From Oscarella lobularis (lineage: Eukaryota; Porifera; Homoscleromorpha; Homosclerophorida; Oscarellidae), in assembly GCF_947507565.1 (NCBI RefSeq), contig NC_089176.1, positions 2,356,001 to 2,420,000 of the forward strand: a DNA stretch of 64,000 bases. Reading direction: 5' to 3'. Under the pieces are notes generated by a model. That model ran no database searches and was not told where the DNA came from. It saw nothing but the letters and a program-made list of their open reading frames with translations. Shown one piece after another: positions 1 to 9,744 of this stretch (positions are counted from its first letter, which is position 1; each line of letters starts with the position of its first letter). Position numbers and translations under genes: made by a program.

Positions 1-95
1 CACGCGGTCAGGAGAGCCGTGCAGTCGGGATCGGCGTGACCTCTTTCGATCGCAAAGAGGAAGAAAAGCGCTGAAAGACGGAAGACGTTTCGCAT
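1..95 (-). CDS. GFR-alpha/GAS1-like protein, 5' end only (copy A0)
   Basis: The start codon at 93-95 opens a signal peptide (MRNVFRLSALFFLFAIERG...) followed by the first residues of a Cys-rich domain, then the frame runs off the left edge. The DNA is nearly identical to the 5' end of the next copy at 717-1415, so this is the distal member of the same tandem array. Only about 31 residues are visible, so whether the gene is intact cannot be judged. Confidence 0.75.
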   Translation of the reverse strand, partial: MRNVFRLSALFFLFAIERGHADPDCTALLTA

Positions 96-716
96 GTCGT
101 CGCTTGAAAGGTATGGCACTTATGATGAAACCCTTAATTCTAGATCGATGGTGTAAAACACTTCTTGGGAGATGATGAAACACCTCGGGTGGATGGTGAA
201 ACCATCTATGGTGAAACCCGTTGATATTTGTATATTTGCGTAAGGGTACAATCTGGTCGCTTGATCGTCTCCGGTATCCCGTGCAGACATGCTAGGGACC
301 GGAGTTGTGCTTGATTTCCTATACTTCTTCAAATTGGAAGCAGCTCAACGCGACACGCCTACTTTCAAGCGGAAAGGGTCTTCACATCCCGTATCGTCCA
401 CTTTGCAATCTGGCATATAGGCAATCCATAGCTTATGAAAAAAAACGTATTCAAAAGGCCAGAGAAGTACAGCGTATCATGCTGTCCACGAACGTAAGCC
501 AACCTTCAACAAATTCTCTGTTATCTGTCAGCATCATCGAGCAAGCTGCTGTCAAGTTGGCTTTAGAAGAGACCACAGCCAGGCATTCTGTTCGAGCTCA
601 ACGCGACATTTCAAATCATGCACAAAGCAAGCAATCCAGCAAAAAGACAAAAAGCGCGCATTGACGCTGACGCGCAATTAACACGTCAAGTCATCAAGAA
701 AGCAAGCGTGAAGACG
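96..716. repeat. Intergenic part of the GFR-alpha-like tandem unit
   Basis: This spacer aligns in patches with 1476-1822, the spacer between the next two copies. Shared blocks include GATGATGAAACAC near 170 and 1463, a block near 418/1552, another near 510-640/1625-1755, and the run just before each stop codon. The duplicated unit is therefore about 1.1-1.3 kb and carries the promoter side as well as the gene. A 119-codon open frame here is not kept in the homologous spacer, so no gene is called. Confidence 0.6.
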
Positions 717-1415
717 TCAAATAAGCAGATAGACTAAAGCGACCACGACGAGCGCAAATGCGGCAATACCTGGAAGGGATCCTGAACCAGTTGGCCCCTC
801 CGTTCCTGTCGGCACGATCGTTATCAAGCCGCAATCGAGACTCACCGTCTGAAAGTCCTTGCATTCCATGTCGTCCGCTTTGCAATAGCACTGGCCCAGT
901 AATGCGCCGACTTCGTTTTGCGCCAGCGGCTCGACTGCACTTCTGCATTCGCTTATGCACGTCTTGTTCGGATTGCCCGTTCCGTTGCATGAACGGAAGT
1001 AGGCCGGCATAAGAGAAACGCAATTCGGTCTGGTAGCGCAGTATCCCAGGACGTTGTTGCATAGCGGTTGAATAGTCTTCGACAGGCACGTCTTCGAGAA
1101 GAGGGTCCGTTCGATGGAGCAACTGACGAACGCGTCGTCCGACTCTGAGCACGTGCACGTAGAGAAGTCGACTCCAATTGCGTCGAGCAGCAGAGCCGAC
1201 CACGCGTTTTTGCACGTAGCCGAACACGTGGTAGTGGTAGAGCTGCCTTGAAATTCGGCGAGGCAGTTGGTTCTGTAGGCGGCGGCGAGAGGTCCACAAT
1301 TGGCGTCGCTTAAACACGTGGTTATGAGAGCCGTGCAGTCGGGATCGGCGTGACCTCTTTCGATCGCAAAGAGGAAGAAAAGCGCTGAAAGACGGAAGAC
1401 GTTTATGACGTGCAT
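717..1415 (-). CDS. GPI-anchored GFR-alpha/GAS1-like protein, copy A1
   Basis: Single-exon gene of about 232 residues. I chose the ATG at 1413-1415 because it directly starts a signal peptide (MHVINVFRLSALFFLF...) shared with copies A0 and A3; an upstream GTG extension lacks this. Two Cys-rich domains follow, each with the C-x6-C-x4-C spacing, Y-x3-C and a CxC element of GDNF-receptor/GAS1 domains. The second holds CRSAVEPLAQ, close to CRSAMEALKQ in vertebrate GFR-alpha. The C terminus is a small-residue stretch and then a hydrophobic tail (AAFALVVVALVYLLI) with no cytoplasmic part, which suggests a GPI anchor. Vertebrate GFR-alpha proteins bind GDNF ligands and signal with RET; whether this sponge-like protein does so is unknown. 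The family call rests on Cys pattern and short matches, not a search. Confidence 0.72.
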   Translation of the reverse strand: MHVINVFRLSALFFLFAIERGHADPDCTALITTCLSDANCGPLAAAYRTNCLAEFQGSSTTTTCSATCKNAWSALLLDAIGVDFSTCTCSESDDAFVSCSIERTLFSKTCLSKTIQPLCNNVLGYCATRPNCVSLMPAYFRSCNGTGNPNKTCISECRSAVEPLAQNEVGALLGQCYCKADDMECKDFQTVSLDCGLITIVPTGTEGPTGSGSLPGIAAFALVVVALVYLLI

Positions 1416-1822
1416 GTCAAACTCGATGAGATAAAACGCTCTGGATGAAACACTTCTGGGAGGATGATGAAACACTTCCTGGTGGACCCTGAACCCGGTA
1501 GTTGTATTCAGGTTGATATTTGTGTATTATTAGCACTGGCTCAGCAACGTATAGGCAATCATGGCTTACGAGGAGATCGTAATCCAAAAGTCCAGACTTG
1601 AGTACCTGTGCAAAAAGATTTCACTTTCAACAAATTCTTATCTGCCAGCATCATCGAGCAATTTAAGCTGCTGGGATGTTGGCTTTAGGTGAGACGAGAC
1701 CACAGGTATTCTGTTTGAGCTCAAACGCTACATTTCAATCATGCACAAAGCAAGTGACAGACATAAGATACAGAAACCGCACACAGTGACAAACAACACG
1801 CGTCAAATCAAGAAAACAGACG

Positions 1823-2506
1823 TCAAATAAGCAAATAGACGAGAGCGACCACGACGAGCGCGAACGCGGCGGCACGTGGAAGAGCTGCTGAATCACTTGG
1901 TCCCTCCGTTTGCCCTGGCTTCGTCGTTCCCGTTGGCACGATCGTTATCAAGCCGCAATCGTGAGTCACAGTCTGAAAGTCCTTGCATTCCATGTCGTCC
2001 GCCTTGCAATAGCACTGGCCCAATAATGCACCGACTTCGTTTTGCGCCAGCGGCTCGACTGCACTTCTGCATTCGCTTATGCACGTCTTGTTCGGATTAC
2101 CCGTTCCGTTGCACGAACGGAAATAGGCCGGCATAAGAGAAACGCAATTCGATCTAGTAGCGCAGTATCCCAGAACGTTGTTGCATAGCGGTCGAATTGT
2201 CTTCATCTCGCACATTTTGGAGTAAAGAGCCCCTTCGGTTGTACACAGGACGTCATCGTCGTCGCACGTGCACGTCGAAAAGCCAGCGGTGTTGGCTACG
2301 AGAGCCGTCCACGCGCTGGTGCAGTTGGTTGGGCACGTCGTCGAAAGAACTCCGAAACAGTTTGTTCGGTATGCAGTGGCGAGAGGTCCGCATGTCGCGT
2401 CGGCCAAACACGCACTAATGAAAGTCGTGCAGTTCTCGGCACCGTGAACGATTGCAACCGAAAGGGATAGAAGAAGGACAAGACGCTGAACGCTTGTTGC
2501 GCGCAT
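1823..2506 (-). CDS. GPI-anchored GFR-alpha/GAS1-like protein, copy A2
   Basis: Single-exon gene of 227 residues: signal peptide (MRATSVQRLVLLLSLSVAIV), two GFR-alpha/GAS1-type Cys-rich domains, a Pro/Thr-rich stalk and a hydrophobic C-terminal tail ending VVALVYLLI, as expected of a GPI-attachment signal. The signal peptide and first domain differ strongly from A1. The second domain and the tail are almost identical to A1 in both DNA and protein (for example CNNVLGYCATRSNC and CRSAVEPLAQNEVG). This mosaic pattern points to gene conversion or unequal exchange confined to the 3' half. A secreted, membrane-tethered receptor or decoy role is inferred from the architecture. Confidence 0.72.
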   Translation of the reverse strand: MRATSVQRLVLLLSLSVAIVHGAENCTTFISACLADATCGPLATAYRTNCFGVLSTTCPTNCTSAWTALVANTAGFSTCTCDDDDVLCTTEGALYSKMCEMKTIRPLCNNVLGYCATRSNCVSLMPAYFRSCNGTGNPNKTCISECRSAVEPLAQNEVGALLGQCYCKADDMECKDFQTVTHDCGLITIVPTGTTKPGQTEGPSDSAALPRAAAFALVVVALVYLLI

Positions 2507-3082
2507 ATTGTAAGCAAACAGGATGTGCGCTTTCGAAATTGGAATGCTTACTTGAATTGCATTTGCATTCGATTTTCCAACGATGAAGATGCGCAGTAGA
2601 AATTCTCTAGCATTTTCTAGGCGCCTTTCTCCAAATCAGCCAACAATTCCGGAATAAGGAGGGAGGCGGTGTAAAAGGTACGGTTCAGGCAGACGGTAGG
2701 GGGGCCGCGCCCAATTTTGTTATGCTCTGTGCTCCGGGAACCTGGAAATCGTATCCGTGGGGGGGGGGGGCAATTTGTTATGCTCTGTGCTCCGGGAACC
2801 TGGAAACCGTACCCGTAATTTGCACTATAGACAAACAAGCCATATCTCAAAGGGAAAATGTATCAGGATCGAGAGACTGTCACTGGCATCCTCCAAACTG
2901 ATTATCTAAGCATCATGATGTATGAAACAATAAGACGAAGGGCTCCAACCAATGATTGTCAAGATCAATGTTTTTCAGCCAGCAACAGGACGTAACAACA
3001 CTACTACAATCTCAGCTGCAGTCGCTCAATTAGCCAGGCAAAAAGCGGTACATTTGACTATACTGTAGAAGTGTAGAGAGCA
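2507..3082. repeat. Spacer with a short tandem repeat and a 12-G run
   Basis: The A2-A3 spacer contains no supported gene. Between about 2712 and 2817 a unit with the core GCTCTGTGCTCCGGGAACCT occurs twice in direct orientation. The copies are separated by a homopolymer of 12 G (2759-2770), a likely slippage site. Confidence 0.6.
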
Positions 3083-3811
3083 CTAGAGCAGAATCACTAG
3101 GCTAAGAGAGACCAGTGCCATCATCAGAAATGCAGCTGGAAACAGAGTAGAAGCAGAATTTGTTGGCTTCACAGTCGGCTGTCCACCGGCGCCTGTCGGT
3201 TTGACAGTCACAGGAACAATCAGGCCACAATCCAATGTTATGGTTTTGAAATTGTTGCACTCCGTATCATTTGCTTTGCAGTAGCACGCTCCTAGCAGAG
3301 CTCCAACGCTTGTTTTCAGTATCGGTTCGGCTGCCGTTTTGCAATCGCTGATGCATTTCTTGTCTGGATTGCCCGTCCCGTTGCATGAACGAAAGTAGGC
3401 CGGCATAAGAGAAACGCAATCTGATCTAGTAGCGCAGTATCCCAGAACGTTGTTGCATATTGGTTGAATTGTCTTCGACAGACACGTTTTGAGGAAAAGA
3501 GTCCGTTCGACTGAGCAATCGACGATCGCTACGTCCGACTCTGGGCAAGTACACGTAGCGAAGTCCTTTCCGATCGCGTTGAGCAGCAGAGCCGACCACG
3601 CGTTTTTGCACTGATTCGAACACGTTGTAGAGCTGCCTTGCAATTCGGCGAGGCAGTTCGTTCTGTAGGTGCCGACAAGAGGTCCACAATTGGCGTCGCT
3701 TGAACAAGTGGTTACGAGAGCCGTGCAGCTGGGATGACCACTGGCGTAACCGCTTCCGATGGCAAAGAGGAAGAAAAGCGCTGAAAGACGAAGGGCGTTT
3801 CTAACGTGCAT
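3083..3811 (-). CDS. GPI-anchored GFR-alpha/GAS1-like protein, copy A3
   Basis: Single exon of about 242 residues. The ATG at 3809-3811 begins MHVRNALRLSALFFLFAIG, matching the signal peptides of A0 and A1. Two GFR-alpha/GAS1-like Cys-rich domains follow. The first is very close to A1. The second is more divergent (CKTAAEPILKTSVGALLGAC) but keeps every Cys. A Thr/Pro stalk leads to a hydrophobic C-terminal tail (ALVSLSLVILL), again like a GPI signal. N-glycosylation sequons such as NGT are present. This is the most proximal and, in the second domain, the most diverged member of the array. Confidence 0.72.
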   Translation of the reverse strand: MHVRNALRLSALFFLFAIGSGYASGHPSCTALVTTCSSDANCGPLVGTYRTNCLAELQGSSTTCSNQCKNAWSALLLNAIGKDFATCTCPESDVAIVDCSVERTLFLKTCLSKTIQPICNNVLGYCATRSDCVSLMPAYFRSCNGTGNPDKKCISDCKTAAEPILKTSVGALLGACYCKANDTECNNFKTITLDCGLIVPVTVKPTGAGGQPTVKPTNSASTLFPAAFLMMALVSLSLVILL

Positions 3812-3999
3812 GTTGCGGTTGCGTCGCTCGCGTGAGCTGTGCACGTGAAGCGAGGTCCGGTGTAAGGATATGGATCCTCTGAATGGTTGGGACTTGCTAC
3901 ACCCTACTCCGTCTGCTCTTCTGATTTACACACACATGCACACACACGTATAAAACGTCCAGAGAACAAAGCGCGATTCGTTCTTTTTTCGATTTGGGA

Positions 4000-4590
4000 T
4001 TATTCAAGATCTTCTCTTCCAAGCCACGACGGAAGATCGGCGCTGTCGAATTTCCCCGGTCCCATTGGATCATCCACAAACTGGGTTGTAACCGTTCTGG
4101 TCTCCTTCCTCGACTGATACCAGCCATCGAGCTTGTCGACATAAAACTTAGTCGTTGCAACCCACTCAGTAGGAGCAGGCAAGTTCCATCGTTTGGTAAC
4201 CTCTTTCTTTACTCTGTAACCAACGGTTGTTCTCACTCTGATTTCCTCATCGAACGGAGAAGTGGTGTTGGTGAAACTAACAGGAAACTCCCACATGCGA
4301 CCAATTGTATGTCCGGCGTCACGAGCATCTTTTGCCACTTTGGCACAGCGAGATCCCATCTTTCCGTCTGGGCTCAATGACTGCGTGTACGTAAAGCCGA
4401 TCTTGCAGAGGAGCCAATGATTCATTTTTGGTTGGCCTTTGAGCTGCGTCATTTCCACGATGTAGATCGTCGGACTTACCTCCTCCTTTCGAATGCGGTA
4501 AGGAAGCTTATGTCTTAATGCGTACGTATTCAAACGGTCGATCAGCAAGTCGGTGTTAGGGCTCCAGAACGATCCGCCGTCGAGAGACAT
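4000..4590 (-). CDS. Unrecognised protein, about 196 residues
   Basis: An open frame begins at the ATG at 4588-4590 (MSLDGGSFWSPNTDLLIDRL) and ends at a TAA at 4000-4002. A possible acceptor (TTTTGCAG) lies just upstream, so a 5' exon may exist. The protein is rich in Trp, Lys and Asp, has no signal peptide or membrane segment, and contains alternating hydrophobic stretches that look like beta strands (RTTVGYRVKKEV, ATTKFYVDKLDGW). I do not recognise a family. The length and balanced composition make a real gene likely, but the function is unknown. Confidence 0.5.
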   Translation of the reverse strand: MSLDGGSFWSPNTDLLIDRLNTYALRHKLPYRIRKEEVSPTIYIVEMTQLKGQPKMNHWLLCKIGFTYTQSLSPDGKMGSRCAKVAKDARDAGHTIGRMWEFPVSFTNTTSPFDEEIRVRTTVGYRVKKEVTKRWNLPAPTEWVATTKFYVDKLDGWYQSRKETRTVTTQFVDDPMGPGKFDSADLPSWLGREDLE

Positions 4591-7311
4591 GCTTTGCGGA
4601 AAGTGAAAGTGCAAGCGTGTTGCGTTATAGCCGCTACGCTAAAGGCTGCAAAAGGAAAGTTCAATGAAAAATTCAAATTATTTTTCATAACTTTCTTTCT
4701 ACAAGTATGCACGCGTTTTTAATTGCTTAATGGATCAGCTCGAAGTACTGCCTGTACCTGCACGAATTTAATTAATTAAAGCGAGGCGTCCACCGTTGGT
4801 CCAATTTCAAATTTTCTCATCCACACTTCATTTCAAAACTGCACTCTAGACTGCCCCAAACAGTTAAAAAACGGTCGCCCAAACACTCGAGAAAAATCGA
4901 CGTGATTCCTATTGAGGGAGTACAGAGAACAGCAGAGAATGATTTCATCTTACCCGTCTGGTTTTCTGTTGTTGATCTTTCTTCCAGACCTAACATTTGA
5001 ATTTAAAAAATAATCTGAATTCTCAATCGAGCAAAATTATGAAACGTTTGGACAGAAGTGAGACCCCTTTAATTGTCGCCACGTGGCTGCTGGAAGTTCA
5101 AAAATACGTTGTTTGGCCGCTAGATGCGATGGCGAGAAAGCGCTCAAGATTGCAGTTGGACGGCCGGCCCCCGGTATTAGTATTATACTCGGAGAGGCGG
5201 GGCCTGATTTGTAACGCAGCTTTACAGCACAATAACGGGCGTCGTTTCGAATCGGGAACCAATGCCAATCAACTGCAAATTCGATTCTGCTATGACTTCG
5301 AGCGAAATTTCGTCGCGATTCGGTTTCTATACGAGAGAAAACGGTGAACGGAGGAGGAGCTAACTAAAAATGACATCAGTGTGTGACATCATTGTCTGAT
5401 GCAAGAGGATAGGCAATACCCTTACCAACAACGAGAAAAGCGCGAAATTGGCCACGAAGAGTGCATTCTATGCCATTCTAGATCGCTACTTGGACACGAA
5501 AAAGCGAACGAATACTTGCACGAGCCACGTACAGTCGAGTCAAACGCTCGAATTGACGGAAAAATCGAGAGACGCACAGTAGGCTAAACGGCTACAGGAG
5601 TACGCTGCCCGTAGCGTGCCTAAAACATGCAGTCGTTAGAAGGGCCCCCCGTTAGAAGCCAGATTGAGCTCATCACGACGTCGAGGCACACTTGCCCGGA
5701 CCAGATAAAATGGCTGTCTTTTCATTTCCTCGGCTCTTGTAGCTCACAAAGTCAGTAGAACGGTTCTCTCTTTATTGTACGGTAAGTGCATTTCCTGTTC
5801 GCGCATCTACGAAAGAGTGAGGGCCCTCGAGAGGTAAACTCGTTCAGTTGCCTTTTCTTATCGGCAGCCATCCTCATGTCCTCAGTCAAAATAGACGTAC
5901 TCAGCTAACGGGAGCATCGCGTGATTCGCGTGCTGCTCCCCCAATGCCCAGAATAGGCGTTTGTGCCGCCGCTGATTCGTCCGATAGGACGGCACGTGTG
6001 TAATCATAGAAAGACCGCCTACAATCAAGCGTTGGCCTAACTAAAGGATTCTGTCAAATGCCGCGTCTTTCCACCGTGCTCTTATCTCAAGGTGGTCTGC
6101 GGTTTCTTTCGAGATTCAAGCCATCTTTTGTGGTGGCGGACGCAAAATTTGCATTACAGTATCAGCTTTTTACTTCTGAAAAAATTTCAAGCAATTTTTG
6201 CCGTTATTCGTTTTAGTAAGAGAGGTGCCGTAGAGAGGTGGCTTCTTTTTTCACGCATCAGCACTTGAAAAAATACCCAACGTCCACAAGTGACGAGTCT
6301 AGACCGGTTTTGTTTTAGTGGGCTGTGACCGCTTGCTTGCCTGGGCACGTTTTTTTCCCCTAGACGTCAAATGAATTCCAAAAGGCGGGGAGGTGAATGC
6401 CAATGCAAAGTATCGTGTATCAGTCTGTTTACTCTAAAATCAGCGACGTTAGTTCGAAGAAACGGAAGAGAATCATTGATTCGCTTGTTGGAGAACAACA
6501 GTCCAATCGTCTTCCAACAGGCAATAATGTAAATGTCTCACGCGGCACACTCTTGAGATACGAAGTACCACACAGGTAGACATAGCCACGGGCAATAGGC
6601 GATAGTGAATTGGTTCGGGTCTTGAATTTCAATTTGGGCAGCATAACACGTGCCCGGGAAGTTACCCATCCCGTTTCGCAAACACGAGAAACGGGTAGAG
6701 AAACGATGCAACGAGAAGAAAGAGTGCACGTTTCTGGATGTGTCAATAGATCCTGTCAGCTTCCGGTAGGTTTTGTAGAAAAGGAATCCCCTTTGGCGTC
6801 AGGGTGATGTAATAAAATTGCTTCTGTTATTCTGGTCACTCGCTAGGTGGTCTCCGCGGCGCGACGCGTCACGATAGCGCATTATCGGTGAGTCATGCAT
6901 TCGCGACGTCGTTTTCGTCGTCGTTCGCGCCCACGTGGGCGCATCTCGCTCACGCCGACGCGCGCGCGCGCGCCGGTCGTCGCTTCGACGACTAGATTCG
7001 ATTTGTTTATTTACGAATTTCCGACCGTTGATTGACTCGATTACGTATGCGCGTCTCGTGGGGGGCGCGCGACGGCGGAGGCGACGCGAACGACACGCGT
7101 TCGCCCGTCTTCCGGGGCGTGACGAGTCGCGTGACGTCGTTTCGACAAACACCCGCCACTTTCGTCCCCTTCCGAGATACGCATTCCATACATATACAAA
7201 ACAACAAAGAATGCCCCTAATCTGATGTAATTAGGCTCATTCGTGGTAAATTATTCGGCAGCTCTTGCACAAACGCAGAACCGTCCAGTCCGAGTTACCG
7301 CACGGATCCCA
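4591..7311. other. 2.7-kb stretch without a recognised gene
   Basis: Short open frames occur here, but none resembles a protein I know and none has neighbouring splice-linked frames. There is a good splice-donor-like site at about 5781 (TACGGTAAGT) that could belong to a noncoding first exon. Sequence 6850-7120 is very GC-rich with a CG alternation near 6959-6972, like a CpG-rich promoter for the CUB gene that starts at 7312. A small inverted repeat (CCCGTTTC/GAAACGGG) lies near 6670-6695. Confidence 0.4.
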
Positions 7312-8473
7312 ATGGGTGCCCTCTGGCTACGCGTCGTTATCCTATTATGTTGTACTCTCTCGATCGTATTGGCGGCGCGCCGCCGCGGCAGGTCAGCCCG
7401 CGAACGAATCAGCGAGGCTCCGCGCTTGAAACCCTTTATTTTCTCTTTCTCAGCCAATTGAAATGCTACAAGCTGCGCGCGCGAATCGATTTCGTGCTCA
7501 AGCCAGTCGTCAAGCACGATTGCAATCACTGCCCGACCAGGCAAGACCGCGAAAGTAAACACGAGGGGGAGCCTCTCTTATTTTTGTGTATCGTCAAACA
7601 GTTATCGCCGAACGAAAGTGCGCGTGCTTGAACGCGTCGGCGAACCCATTCTAGAACAAGCACTAAGCGATCGGTACCAGGAAATCATCTCGCCACGGTA
7701 TGTGCGCAAGAGTCGCGTCCGCCCTCCCCTTTCACCTCCCGCGCGCCGTATCATGTGCTTCGACACGTGCCAGGCGCCGGACTCTTCGATTCGTAACGGC
7801 CGCCTCTCTCGTGCCGCAGGTTTCCCAAGCCGTACTTTCGCAACATCGAGTGCGAATGGAATTTCGTCGTGCCATCGCATCATCGAGCCGCGGTCACCTT
7901 CAAATCGTTCAATCTCGAAAACTCCCCGGAATGCAAAAACGATTACGTCACCGTCAACGGGAGTCGAACCCCGACCACGCTGTGTGGTTATCACGAGAAA
8001 AAGATCAAATTGAAAGGGCTCAAGCGAAAGTTTGTTCAAATTCGCTTTCGAACCGATTCGAGTGAAGCGGGCGAGATGCCGACCCGAATTGGATTCAAAG
8101 GATTTTTCGTTGCTATGTTACGAAAGAAATACGATCCCACTCGAGGTCGAAATTTTATCGACTGCAATGGATCGAACCTGTTCTTCGAACGTTACGACGA
8201 CAATTCGGATTTGGAATGTAAGGAATGCACGCAGTCCGGATGCAAATTCTATTTCTATGCGCTTCTCACATTCCTTTCCAATTAGTGCTTGACAACGGGG
8301 ACATCAGTAAAACCCTCGACGCCCTTCTAGAAGCGACGCCCAACGACAATCCAGAATTGCTAGAATTCACGAGACAATCTGTCAATGTTGACTGGAGCGT
8401 CTTGGAAGATGCCGACCAAGGTCGCGAAAAGGACCAAGGAAGTGGCCAAGGACCGCTCCCGGTTAAAAGCTAG
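7312..8473 (+). CDS. Secreted protein with one CUB domain
   Basis: A five-exon model fits: exon 1 from the ATG at 7312, then 7454-7554, 7602-7697, 7820-8217 and 8286-8473. Exon 1 encodes a signal peptide (MGALWLRVVILLCCTLSIVL). Exons 2-3 give a basic, Arg/Gln-rich helical linker. Exon 4 is a CUB domain: it opens FPKPYFRNIECEWNF, has ECKNDYVTVN and LCGY, and ends with IGFKGFFVAM. Exon 5 is an acidic, Gln-rich tail. Phases agree across introns 2-4. The donor of intron 1 is ambiguous (about 7369 or 7393), so the junction after the signal peptide is uncertain. CUB domains bind proteins or Ca2+ in many extracellular proteins; the partner here cannot be predicted. Confidence 0.7.
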
Positions 8474-8839
8474 AGTCGTATCACGTATGCTAGGCTAGAC
8501 TTTAGAAGGGGAGAGGGGAGAGGAATGCACGCTGTGCTGCAATAGATTCTAGCTTGTATCCAGTAAATTGGTTTCGATTGAGTTAATACTTAGACGGTTT
8601 CTACTTGAGCCCTAGGGAGACTTGTCACTTCCATTGAAATTGCAGTGGTGAAATCGAGGCCACGCGCAATTCCCAATTGAAAGTGACAGCAACGCGATAG
8701 GTACTAATTGTCGTCATGGGAATATTTGCGGCGGAGTCTATTTGTAGATATACTTGTAAACACCACGCATCCACAGACACACACAAACAGTTACGTTGCT
8801 ACGCTACAAGCAAAATTATCCCTCCTTCGTTTATTTCTA
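8474..8839. other. Convergent 3' spacer between CUB gene and SNRPC
   Basis: These 366 bp hold the 3' flanks of two convergent genes. I see no gene, repeat or RNA here. Confidence 0.4.
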
Positions 8840-9384
8840 TTAATGCATAGGCGGTTGTCCAGGAAAATGCGGCGGCGGAAAATGCATGTGGGGCGGAGGC
8901 ATTCCCATGCCAGGTCGCATTGGAAGAGGAGGAAGGGGCATACCAGGTAGCATAGGAGGTGCCGGCATACCCGGAAGTGGCGGAGGCGGCAGCATGCCGC
9001 CTGCCGTCAGAGCGGCAGCTAAAGAGAAAATTATATATATAGACGTTATAGAGTGCGTGCGAAAAACAAGAAAATTGTTGTTTTTGAAGCGCACGCTATC
9101 GGTGAAAGCTTTCTTACTTGTTTGGTTGATTAGGGCTTGCGCTTGGTCTTCCATCCATCGCGTGTAGTAGATTCGGACGTTGTCCTTGTGTTTTCGACCG
9201 GAGTTGTGCGTCTTGCGCACGGACGGCTTTGGGAGAGGCGTCAAAATAGGAAAGCGCGCGAGAACGAGTCGCTTACCGAGTCGTGGGTAAGGTACGTATC
9301 ACAGTAGTCGCAATAGTACCTAAAGCAAAACGCTTCGACGTCGTGCGGCGTTAGGGGGAGATCTAAATTCGCTCACTTTGGCAT
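8840..9384 (-). CDS. SNRPC: U1 small nuclear ribonucleoprotein C
   Basis: Four exons (9377-9384, 9277-9319, 9118-9226, 8840-9018) join in phase. The product begins [17 protein letters not shown], continues [19 protein letters not shown] and [17 protein letters not shown], and ends in a Pro/Met/Gly-rich tail finishing QPPMH. The C2H2 finger (C6, C9, H24, H30) matches human U1C almost residue for residue. U1C helps U1 snRNP recognise the 5' splice site. The first coding exon is only 8 nt, so the gene is easily missed. It is shorter than human U1C (159 residues) because the Pro-rich tail is reduced. The call is secure. Confidence 0.96.
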
Positions 9385-9744
9385 GGCCGATCCGGGTGTC
9401 CTACGAAAGTGACGTAGCACGCTAAGATCTGCGCTGCCTGCCCGCTCTGCCCGCCCGCCCTGTCTGCCCTGGCCTGCCCGTGCCTGCAGCTGCAAGCAGG
9501 GGCCTCTAGAGACTTGCAGACCTTGAATTAGTGTCAATTCGCTGTGCAAACACAAGATCCCTGCGCGCAACATCTCGCTCACGTGCCGAGTCAACTAGCC
9601 GTTATCCCTGGCGTTAGCCTGCCTAAATTTTGTGCAAAATGCTGTATCTACGTATTGCTGCTGGGCACGCGGGCGGCGTCCGGGTCGAATCGCTATGGTG
9701 ACGTGAGCGAGAAACATTCGCTTTACCGCGCGTTATAGTTGACG
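9385..9744. promoter_or_regulatory. Divergent promoter region, SNRPC / VWA3-like
   Basis: A 360-bp head-to-head spacer. It includes a low-complexity block of TGCCCG-like repeats at about 9437-9487, purine-poor on the plus strand. No TATA box is obvious next to either start. Confidence 0.5.

Noticed and set aside
305-664. 119-codon open frame in the GFR-alpha-like spacer
   Set aside because: The homologous spacer at 1476-1822 has indels that destroy the frame, and the protein resembles nothing. It is probably chance.
4997-5587. Two plus-strand open frames in the gene-poor stretch
   Set aside because: They are low in hydrophobic structure, rich in chance Arg/Lys codons, have no splice-linked neighbours and match no family I know.
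9373-9594. Minus-strand open frame over the TGCCCG repeat block
   Set aside because: Its protein is low-complexity and driven by the repeat. It overlaps the SNRPC first exon in another frame.
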